Part shown: positions 16,130-28,100 of the stretch, one piece after another
Layout: each line of letters begins with the position of its first letter
How positions within the stretch are numbered: the stretch's first letter is position 1
Source of the DNA: Candidatus Centipeda massiliensis
Lineage (GTDB): Bacteria > Bacillota > Negativicutes > Selenomonadales > Selenomonadaceae
Assembly (NCBI RefSeq): GCF_900290285.1
Contig: NZ_LT985754.1
Span: 779,364-843,363, forward strand
Reading direction: 5' to 3'
DNA: 64,000 nt
Notes under the pieces: model-generated
The model's input: only the letters and a program-made list of their open reading frames with translations
What the model was told of the DNA's origin: nothing
Database searches by the model: none
Translations under genes and position numbers: made by a program

Positions 16130-19100
16130 ATGAGCGAATATCGGATGTTTGAACTCAGGCGGCGTGTGCAGTATACGCTGCTCGCAGGGCTTGCGGGTGC
16201 ATTTCTGATCCCGCAGGTCTCCTTTGCCGCGCCCACGGATGGGTATGCCGTACAGGGAGGGGCGTCGATCGATCAGTCCGTCGCTAATATGACGGATATT
16301 ACCTCGTCGAACATGAACAATGTCATTACATGGACGGACTATTCCGTGAACAGCGGCGAGACCGTACGCTATGACAGCGGGGCAAATACCAACAACTATC
16401 TGAACATCGTGCAGGGCGGCAATACCTCGAAGATCTACGGCACGATCACGGGCGGCAAGGACGTCTACCTCGTGAATCCGAACGGCGTGATCTTCGGCGC
16501 GGGCGCGACGGTCAACGTCGGCAATCTCCACGTTTCCACGCAGGATACGGCGACGCTGAATCAGGCGGCCTTTATGGGAGGCGGTACGCCGATTAACACG
16601 ACAGCACCGGGACGGGCAGATGTCGTCAATATGGGCTCGATCACGGCGACGAAGGTCGAGGTCGTGGGCAAGAACATTCGTTTCCTTAACGATGCGAATG
16701 TAACCGTGACCAGCAGCCCCGTTGTGCTCCGCACGGATACGACAAACGATGGCACGGCGCATATCGGCTATCGAGGTACGGCGCCTGCGACAACGAAGTA
16801 TCAGGTCAACGGTGCGGCGGCAACGGCAGGAGATAATTACTATCAGCTTGTTGGCAATAAAACGGAGCTGGACAGCATCAATAACAATCTCTCAGGCAAC
16901 TATATGCTCGAGCATGATATTGATCTTTCCGGCAATGAGCATACGCCGATCGGCGGAAATACACATGCGGACTTTACCGGGAAATTCGACGGAAATTTCT
17001 TTCAGGTGAAGCATTTTAAGGTGTCCGGTGCCGCCTCCGATCAGAACCTTGGTCATGCGGGCTTATTCGGCAAGGTATCCGGCGCGCGCATTGAAAATGT
17101 CGGCGTCGATCGGGCACAAATAATGGGCAAGGGAAAAGGCGTTGCCAATCTGTATGGGTATCCGGACTATTATGCCGGCGGCATTGTGGGCGAGGCGTTG
17201 GGAGGAACGACCCTCAAGAACGTCTACACTGACAATGGCGTCACGATTGATGGGCAAGCAGGCGGTATAGGCGGCATTGTTGGGCATTTGCAGGATTCCA
17301 AGCTCAATACTGCGTACAGCAAGGTACACATCGGAGATGGCGGCGGCATTGTCGGTTGGGCGGGGCATCCGACCAACACTACGGAGACGACGACCATCGA
17401 AAACGCGTATAGTGATGCGACACTGGCGAGCGGTTCAACGGGAACGTATTTTGCCTATGCGCTTTATCAAGAGTCGAATGTAAAAATCAAAAACTCCTAT
17501 GCAACGGGCGTAGAATTTTCGCATAGCGCACTCGGCACGAGTTATGCCGATCATGTCTACCGCTATGACAAGACGACGGGGAAAGTTTCCTCAGATCTTG
17601 CCGGAACAACAACGTTCAATAAAGAGGGGCATTCCTCTGATACCTATGCCGGATGGAGCATCAACAACAACGGTGATCCCGGGGCAACGTGGCGCGTCTA
17701 TGAGGGGCGCACCGCTCCTTTGCTGACCGCGTTTATGGATGGAACCGCGACGGCGACATATAATTATAAGTACTTTAATGAGGATGGAACTGTTGTTAAC
17801 GATGCGACAAACACCCTGAAATCGAATAACGGCGCGGATATCACAAGCGGGCTGACCTATAACAGCAAGTATCTGCGTGTCGTTGATGCGGATGCGCCGG
17901 ATGTGCCCGGTAATAAGACAAACATCAAATATGAGCCTTCCGTTGATACGAATAAAGTCAACGAATATGCTTATACCGGAACGAATGCCGATAAAACGAA
18001 CGGCATCCGCAATGCGGGGACGAAGGCGATCGTCTGGTCGGATCAGCACGGCCCGAATCTGCGCGGGGCGAACGTTACGATCGGCCAACGCGAGGTTAGT
18101 GTGACCGGCGGACTGAACGCTGAGCGCATGTATAACGGGAAGAAATCCGTGAAGGATGCGTTTGTGTACGCACTGACACATGGCGGCGTAAGTGCCAACG
18201 GTTTTACAGACGATGATATTACTGCCGGCTCCGTTCATCTCAATACGACGAATTTCCACGCGGATATGGACGATAAGAATGTCGGCACCGCAAAGAATGT
18301 CAATTTCAGCGGATCGATTGGCTATACCGGAGATGATGCGGCGAACTACAAATCGATCACCTCGTTCACGGGGGTGCATGGAACTGTCAAAATTACCAAA
18401 GCCCCGCTCTATCTCACGATCAATAAAAAGACCGCAGATAACAAGACCTATGATGGGACGAGCACCGTTGTGGATGCGGGCATGCTGCAAAGCGGCGGCA
18501 CGCCGAACATTTCGCTGAGCGGCAGCCCGACGGACGGCACGTCCGACGGAACGATCATGCGCGATGACTCCAACACACTCGATAAAGTTGCGCTAAAAAA
18601 CATCGCCAATCCGAAGTACACCGATGCGTCCGGAACGGAACAGCTGCATAAGGGGCCGCATAAGATTCAGTATAAGAATGTCGGACTTCGCACGGACGGC
18701 ATCTATGCAAATGATGCGCAGAACTACGAACTCTTTTATACGCCCGCGAGTGGAACAAAGACGGCGGTGACGAGCGAGAACGTCTATCTCGACGGCACGA
18801 TCATTCCGCGCGAGGTGAAGACCGACGGATTCAAGGTCTATAAAAAGAGCGACAACACGGAAGCCTCGGCGCAGAAGGTCTACGACGGCAACAACGAGTA
18901 CGCGCTCGATACGACGAACCTCTACCTTTCCGCCAATCAAGCTGCCGTAACGGATACGGCGGGCATCGTCGACCGGGATAAAGGGCATATCACCTTTGCA
19001 CTGACGGGCGGGAAGGGACAGTTCCGCAAATCCGACGGGACGACGGCCACGAAGAACGTTCAAAGTGCGGCGAAGATCGCCTATAATGTGACAGGTGTGT

Positions 19101-22100
19101 CGGACAATCCGACGGAGTACCAGCTCGGCGACTATTACGTCGATATGAGCGGCGTGCATAAGGGGCTGGATGAGACCTTTAACGCGCTGGGTGCGGGCAA
19201 GATCACGCCCAAGACGATCACGGCAACGAAGAAGGACAATCTCACAAAGGTCTACGACGCGCTCGCAGCACATACGGACGGCAATCGGAATCCGATCACG
19301 GGGAATGACGTCGTCACACTGAGCGGCATTGTCTCGGGCGATACGGTGACGAATAACTCAACGGCGACGTACGCCTCAAAGGACGTCTTCTATTCAGGCG
19401 GCGTTCCCGCGGCGAAGACCGTGACCTATAACGTCGCCTTTACGACGCCGAATACAGAGGAGTCGGACAACTATACATTCGACACGGCGCCGAATACGAC
19501 GACAGTCACACGGACGACGACGCTGACGGGACTCGGCACGATCACGCCGCGTCCCGTGACGCTCACGTTTGGTCCTGTGACGAAGATCTACGACGGCACG
19601 GCGACCAATGATACGACCAATCTCAGCGGTATGAGCGACGGCACGACGGGCAACGCTGTGCTTGGCGCGGACGGCTATTCGATCGGCAATGTCAATGTCG
19701 CGGGCGTCACGAGCCGCTATGGCGACGGGACGACAGCGGCGACGTTCGCGGAGAATGCGAATGCGGGCAACCGTTCGGTGAAGTATACGGGCATCAGCAA
19801 CTCGCTCGGCGGGAACTATTCCGTTGCGAATACGCAGTACGGCACGGGCACGATCACGCGCCGCCGGATCGATCCGTCGGGCTTTCAGGTGCTGAAGGGC
19901 GACGGGACGGTGGCGAACGCAACAAAGGTCTATGACGGCAACGTGCGCTATGCGCTGGAAGCAGGTGCATCTCTTGTCACGCCGCAGGCGGCGAGCGGCA
20001 GTACGACCGGCATTGTGGCAAAGGACTACGGCAAGGTCACGTTTAAGCTGAAAACCGGAACGCACGGTACGTTTACAAAGACTGCGGCGGGCAACGATCC
20101 GACCACCCATGTCTCCGAGGCGCATTACGTCGCGTATGACATCGTGGCGCAGACGTCGGATGCGACGAACAATCCTCTCACGAACTATACATTTGGGCCA
20201 TCAGGCACGCCGCGCGATCTGGAGACCGTGAATGATGCGAATCCCGCCCATGCGACGGCGGCGGGGTCTATTACCCCTGCCAAGATTCGGGCGGCCGGCA
20301 AGGAGATCACGAAGGTCTATGACGGGCTCAACAAACATACGGACGGGAACCGGAATGAGATCACGGGCAATGACGTTGTAGACTTCCGGTCGATCATCAC
20401 GGATGAGACGGGCGGTACGCCGATCAATTCGTCTTCCGCCGTCTATGCGGATAAGCATGTCGCCGTCGACCCTGCGGGCAATGTGCAGAAAAAGAGCGTG
20501 ACCTATACGGCGCAGCTCAAGGGGCAGTACGTCGACGACTACGAGATCGTCGATGCGGGGAATACGGTCATCAGTACACTGGCCGGATCGGGCGCGAACC
20601 GGACCCTGACTGCAACCCTCGGCTCTGTCGCAAATATGGGAACGATCACAAAGCGAAAGCTCAAGCTGACGATGGGCGACGTTTCGAAGACCTATGACGC
20701 GACATCGGACAACGCGACGAGCAATATCACGGCGATCACGGACGAACCGTCCTCCTCCGTGATCGCGCAGATGAAGACCGACGACGGCATCACGGAAGCG
20801 GCGCTCAAAACGGCGTGGGATGCTCTGCATACCGCAGGCACGGCAAAGAGTAACTACGGGCGCGGCACGGGTGCGTCCTTCCAGGAGAACGCCAACGCGA
20901 GCAACGGCACACCGCACGACGTTCGCTATACGGCTATGGACAGGGCGTTTAAGAACGCCTTCAGCGCGTCGCAGAACGACTACGAGGTGGAGGCCAACGC
21001 CTACGGCAAGGGGACAATCGACCGTAAAGCCATCACGCCAAACACGTTTAAGGTCAGCGGTGGCAAGGCGACGAAGGTCTATGACGGCACGAGCGCCTAT
21101 ACGGTTCCTGCGGGGAGCACACTCACGGCAAATACGGGCGAGCTCGTCGGCACGGATGCGTCCAAGATCCAATTTGCCATCAGCGGGAATGGCGCGAAGT
21201 TCATGAAGACGGACGGCGTCACGGAGACGGCAAATGTTGCCGACGCACGCAAGGTCGCCTACAATATCACGGTATCGGGCGATGCCGATACTCTGCGGAA
21301 CTACACGCTGAACGGGCAAAACCTTGAGAGCGGGAATCTGACGGCATCGGGCGACGGCGAGATCACGCGCCGTGCGCTGAATCTGAACCTTGTGCAGAGC
21401 ACGGGCATCGACAAGGAATACGATGGTCAGACCACGCTCAACAATACTGCGACAAAGAACTGGAACGCGCTGACCGATGCGGATCCAAAGGGCAACGTGC
21501 AGTATGCGGCGGGTTCGACCGCAGCGAACAAGCTTGTCACGACGGACGGCACGAGCTTCAATATCACGTCGAACTATATGAACAATGCCGGTACGGTGGC
21601 GGACAAGAATGTGCGCCGCGACGGCTTGAATAATCCCATCGACAAGACAATCCAGTATCGGGTTACGATCAATGGCGATGCGAACAACTATTCTTTTGAC
21701 GGCGGCGCGACGAGTGCGGCGGGTGGACTCACACTTTCGGCGACAGGTACGATTACGCCGAAGGATCTTTCGGGTGCGTTCAAGAAGGTGACGAAGGTCT
21801 ATGACCGCACAACGAATGTTCCTGCCGGGCTGGTCGGCTTTACACCGGGGGCGACTATCGCGGGTGACGTGGTCAATCTCGCGACGCATACAGAGGCGTT
21901 CCATAGTGCGAACGTCAACGGCGACGGCACAACGTGGACACCCTCGGGCGGCACGGAGCAGAAGAACTGGGTCGAATACTCGGGGCTTACGCTTGGCGGT
22001 ACGGATGCTGGAAACTATAATCTCAGTTCCACCGCACGCGGTCTCGGTGAGATCACGCCGCTTGCGCTGAATCCGTCGAGCATCAACTTTAACATCGGGC

Positions 22101-25100
22101 AGGCGACGAAGGAATACGACGGAACGACGACGGTCAAGCACAATAATTCCACCGCGATGACGGATGTCAAGAACTATATTGCGAGTGCGACGACGACGGT
22201 CAACAGCACGACGGTGGATGTTCTGCCGGAGCTGAGCGTCGATGCGGCGACCTACGACACAAAGGACGTGGATGGCGGACGATCGGCGAACCGCGTCACC
22301 TATACGCTGAAGTATACGGGAGCGAGCGGGAACTTTACGATCGGCTCCGGCACATTTACGAAGCAGGGCAACGGCGTCATCACGAAGAAGGATGTCACGG
22401 CGACGGTCAAGAGCCCCGTATCGAAGGTCTATGACGCGACGACGACGCTCACGGGCGTGGCAAAGGACTCCGCGAACGCGGTCGTGACGAATGCAAACGA
22501 CCTGATCGGGATGACGGGCTTTACGGGCAACGACGGCGCGACCTATACGACGACGGCTGTGTACGCGGACAAGAATGTCGGCACGGGCAAGCAGGTCGAC
22601 TATACGCTTACGCTGAACGGCGCGGCTGCGGGCAACTACAATCTGAAATATGGCGGCGCGAACAGCAGCGGCACGTTCTCAACGAATGACAATACGATCA
22701 CGAAGCGCAAGGTGGATGTAACCTTTGCAGACGTGACGAAGACCTACGACACGACGCCGACGAACACGTCGATCACGGGCATGGTTTCGGCGGCGGACAA
22801 GGCGGTGCTGAACACCGACAGCGCGGGGCTTGTGAACGGCTCGAACGCGCTCACGAACCTCAGCACGTTAAACAGCCAGTACGGTACGGGCACGGGTTCG
22901 TCGTTTACTGCCAATCCGAATGCGGGCACGAACAAGGATGTCCGCTATCAGGGACTCAGCGCGCAGATGGGGACGACCCTCGGCGCGAATGCGTCGAACT
23001 ATGAGTTCGATGCGGACGGCTACGGCAAGGGCACGATCACGCGTGCGACGATCAACCCTAGCGATGTCACTTTTGGCACCACCAATGCGACGAAGGTCTA
23101 CGACGGCACGCGGGCGGTCAAGCACAACGGATCCGCCGCCATGGGCGATGTGAAGAACTACATCACGAACGCGATGTGGAACGGGCACGACATCCTGAGT
23201 GAGTTTGCGGTTTCTTCGGCGCAGTACAATACGACGGCGAATGTGAACGGCGGAGCCTCGCAGGGTGTCACCTACAACATGGCGCTCACGGGCACGAACA
23301 ACAACATTCAGCTCGGTTCGGGCAACTTTACCGCGAGCGGCACGGGCGTCATCACGCCGAAGGATGTCGATGTGACGGTCAAGAGCCCGCTCACGAAGGT
23401 CTATGACGCGACGACGGCGGTGAAGGACGCGGGCGGCAACCCCATCACGGGGAGTGCGCTCAACAATCTCCTCACGCTGACGGGGCTGACGGGCAACGAC
23501 GGCGCGACCTATACGACGACGGCTGTGTATGCGGATAAGAACGCGGGCACGGGCAAGCAGGTCAACTATACGCTGACCATGAACGGCGCGGCTGCGGACA
23601 ACTACAATCTGAAACGCAATGGCGCAAACATTGTCGGCAACGCGTTCTCGACGAACGACAATACGATCACGAAGCGCACGGTGGATGTGGCGTTTGCCGA
23701 TGTGTCGAAGACCTATGATACGACGCCGACGAACAACAGCATTACGCCGCGTGTTTCGTCCACCGATGCGGCAGTGCTTGCGCTGGACAGCAGCGGCAAT
23801 GTCAGCGGCAGAACGATCACGGGGCTGACGGGTGTTACGAGTCAGTACGGCACGGGCACAACGGATGCGACATTTGCCGCCAACCCGAATGCGGGCACGA
23901 ACAAATCCGTGCAGTATGCGGGCATCGGTGCGGCGATGGGCGCCGTGTTCGGTACGAACAACTATGAGTTCGCAGCGAACGGCTACGGCAAGGGCACGAT
24001 CAACCGTGCGACGATCAACCCCGGCGATGTCAACTTCACGGTGGACCCGGCGACGAAGGTCTATGACGGCACGCGCACGGTCAAGCACAACGAAAATGCC
24101 GCACCGAGCGCGGTGAAGAACTACATCACGAGAGCGATGTGGAACGGGCACGACATCCTGAATGAGTTCGCTGTTTCCTCGGCGCAGTACGATACGACGG
24201 CGAATGTGAACGGCGGAGCCTCGCAGGGCGTCACCTACAACATGGCGCTGACGGGCACGAACAACAACATTCAGCTTGGCTCGGGCAGCCTTACTGCGAG
24301 CGGCACGGGTGTCATCACGCCGAAGGATGTCGATGTGACGGTCAACGGTCCGCTCTCGAAGGTCTATGATGCGACGACGGCGGTGAAGGACGCGGGCGGC
24401 AACCCCATCACGGGGAGTGCGCTCAACAACCTTCTCACGCTGACGGGGCTGACGGGCAACGACGGCGCGACCTATACGACAACGGCGCAGTATGCAAATA
24501 AGAACGCGGGCACGGGCAAGCAGGTCAACTATACGCTGACCATGAACGGCGCGGCTGCGGGCAACTATAACTTGAAATATGGCGGCGTGAACAGCAGCGG
24601 TGCATTCTCGACGAACGACAATATGATCACGAAGCGTACGGTGGATGTGACGTTTAACCCTGTTACGAAGTCCTATGATGGGACGCCGACGAACAATAGT
24701 ATCACGCCGCGTGTCTCGTCTGCCGATGCGGCAGTGCTTGCTCTGGACAGCAGCGGCAATGTCAGCGGCACAACGATCACGGGGCTGACGGGTGTCACGA
24801 GTCAGTACGGCACGGGCACAACGGATGCGACCTTTGCCGCCAACCCGAACGCGGGCACGAACAAATCCGTGCAGTACGCGGGCATCGGCACGGCGATGGG
24901 CACGGTGTTCGGCGCGAACAACTATGACTTTGCGACGAATGTCTACGGTACGGGTACGATCACGAAGGCGAACATCAATACGTCGGACATCACCTTTACC
25001 ACCACGGGCGCCCACAAGGTCTATGACGGTACGCGCACGGTGAAGTACAACGGCTCGGGTGCGTCCGATCAGGTGAAGAACTATATCACGCAGGCGACGG

Positions 25101-28100
25101 CAAATCTCGGCGGCGGGCATACGGCGGATCTGCGCGGCGATCTCGAGATCGATACCGCAGGTACGAAGTATGCGAGCTCCAATGCGGGTACGGGGATCGG
25201 TGTCACCTATAAGTTCCGTCTGAACAACAACAACATCGAAATCTCGGGCAGGAATGAGTTCGAGATGACGGATACGGGCACGATCGACCGCCGCGTGCTG
25301 AACCTCGACCTTACGCAGAAGACGGGCATCGACAAGATCTACGATGCGAATGCGGGGGTTGTGGATACTGCTGCGCGCAAATACAAAGCATTCACGGATG
25401 ACGATGCGCTCGGCAATGTCACCTATGCGGCGGGCACGACGGACGATAATAAGCTCGTGCGTACATCGAATGGTGCGTCGGTGAACGACGGCGCAACGAT
25501 GACGATCCGGGCGAACTATGTGAATGCGGGTGTTGCCGATAAGAATGTTGCGCGCGACGGCGGCGGCAACGTTGCCGCGAAGGACATCGCCTACCGTGTC
25601 AGCATTGATGCCGCGAACGGCGGACAGAACTACAAGCTCTCGGACGGTGTGACCACGGTCGACGCCGAGACGGGGCTGAATCTCTCCGCACGCGGTACGA
25701 TCACGCCGCGCGAGCTGACGCTTGGTTTTGCGGATGTGAGCAAGCCGTATGATACGACGGCGGTCAACAACACAAAGAACATCAACAGCATTGTGGCGGC
25801 GGACAGTGACGGACGCGGGGCGGCGACGCTCACGGCGGACAACATTACGAATGCGACGTTCGATATGACGAATGTCGGGAGTCTCTACGGTGCCGGCAAT
25901 ACAGACGCGACGTTCCAAAGCGACCCGAATGTTGTCACCGACGCGGACGGCAATGTTGTCCCGAACGGCAAGGATGTGCAGTACACGAACATCCGCAGCA
26001 CGCTCTCGGGAACGAACGCGAACAACTATACCGTTGCGAATACAGCATACGGCAAGGGCACGATCCGCAAGCGCGTGGTCAGTGTCAATGACTTTGATTT
26101 CAATATCAGTAAAGCCACGAAGATGTACGATGGCACGGATACCGTGTACTGGCATGACAATGCGGGCAATTCGTACAGCGATCTGGGGCATGTCAAGCAG
26201 TATTTCCGGGGGAGCACACTCGATCTCGGCGGCGGCAATACAGTTCCGATCAATCTGGATGATATCGAACTGAATTCGGCGAAGTATACCGATGTGAATG
26301 CCTCCCCCTCGACGAGCATTGACTACGGTGTCCGTATCAATGCGAAGAATTTTGAGTTCAACGGCGGGCACGACCGCACGATTCACCATACGGGTGATGA
26401 GATCACGAAGCGCAACCTTGCGACTATGCTGCCGAAGCATCTTGTAAAGGAGTATGACGGCGAGGATACGTTTACAGAAACGAATACGGTGTTTGCCAAT
26501 GCGATGGCGAATGAGAACCTGACGCCGATTGTCGAGCGCGACCGGGGACTGGTTCACCTCGCGGTGGCAGGGCAGTATGACGATAAGAACGCTTCTGCAG
26601 AGACCAAAGCAGAGGCGGAGGCTCGTACACCTGCAACGGCGGGGAAGAATGTCGCCTATACGCTGACGCTCTCGGGTGATGCGACAAGGCTCACGAACTA
26701 TGAGATCGACGGACAGCCGCTCACGAATACGGTGAATGGCAAGGCAGATATCTACAAGAAGACGCTGACGGTCGGCGTGGACAACATCGACAAGCTCTAC
26801 GACGGCACGCGGACGGTCGTGCGTCCGAATGGGATGAGCACGCTGCCGCATCCCGAGGCGGGCAAGTTCCGACTCAGCGGCTTTGTGGGCAGCGAGTCCT
26901 TCGGCTTCGACCAGACGGCGGCGGACAAGATCGACGGTCTTTACTCCGATGCGAATGTCAGCCGCAGAAACGGTGCTGTTGTCGATAAGGATATCGCGTA
27001 CAGCGGTCTCCAAAATGCCTTTGCCGACAATGCGACGCGCGATACGACGGGCTATGCACGGAACTACCGCATCGACGGCGATACGCTCAGCGGAAAGGGG
27101 AAGATCAATCCCCGTCCGATTACTGCGAATGAGATTACGAGCGGACTGACGTTTGACGAGGCGACGAAGGTCTACGACGGCACGCGCGCAGTCAAGTACA
27201 ACGGGCAGAATACGCCCGATGCGCTCAAGAACTATCTCACGAGCGCGACGGTGAATGTTGACGGTACGCCGATCGACATTCGGAACGATCTGACGATCCG
27301 AGCGGATGAGGCGTACACCCATTATGATACGCAGCACGTGGCGGGCGGCGCACAGCCGCGCGTGACCTACGGGCTGAGCTATACGGGTGGAAACTTCGAC
27401 ATCTCGGGTGATCTCACGAAGCAGGCGAACGGTGTCATCACGAAGCGAAAGGTTACGGCATATGCGCCGGGACAGCTGACGAAGGTCTATGACGGGACAA
27501 ATAAGGTCTACGATTCGCTCGATGACAGCATCAAGACGTATCGTCGGGGCACGCGCGTCACGGATGGCGACAGCATTGTACGCATGAGCACGGAGGACGG
27601 CGATACCGGACTCCTCGCAAATGACGGCGTGCGGAACATCTCGACCGCGACCTTTGACGATAAGAACGTGGGCAAACACAAGAAGGTTACCTACAATGTG
27701 GGCGTTGACGCGGCGCACGCGGGTGACTATGAGATTGTCGACACGCTCGGCAATACGATTTCGGAGCTGACGACGCGCAACAATGAGATCACGCCGCGCC
27801 GTCTGGATCTCACGTTTGGCGATGTCAACAAATCCTATGATGCGACGAGTACGAACGATGATACGCCGACGACGTTTGTGACGGACAGCGATACGCGAAA
27901 GACGCTGCAAAAGGATCACGCGCGTATCTTTGGCAATGAGCTGATTCTGCAAGATGGGGCGGGCAATGATCTGACGCTCCCGAGCGACTATGGCTACGGC
28001 TCGACGGATCGCTCCTTTACGCCCGACGCGAATGCAAGTCAGGCGGGTGAACCGGATAAGTCCGTCCAGTACCGCAATATGGGCGATGCTCTGCGTACGA

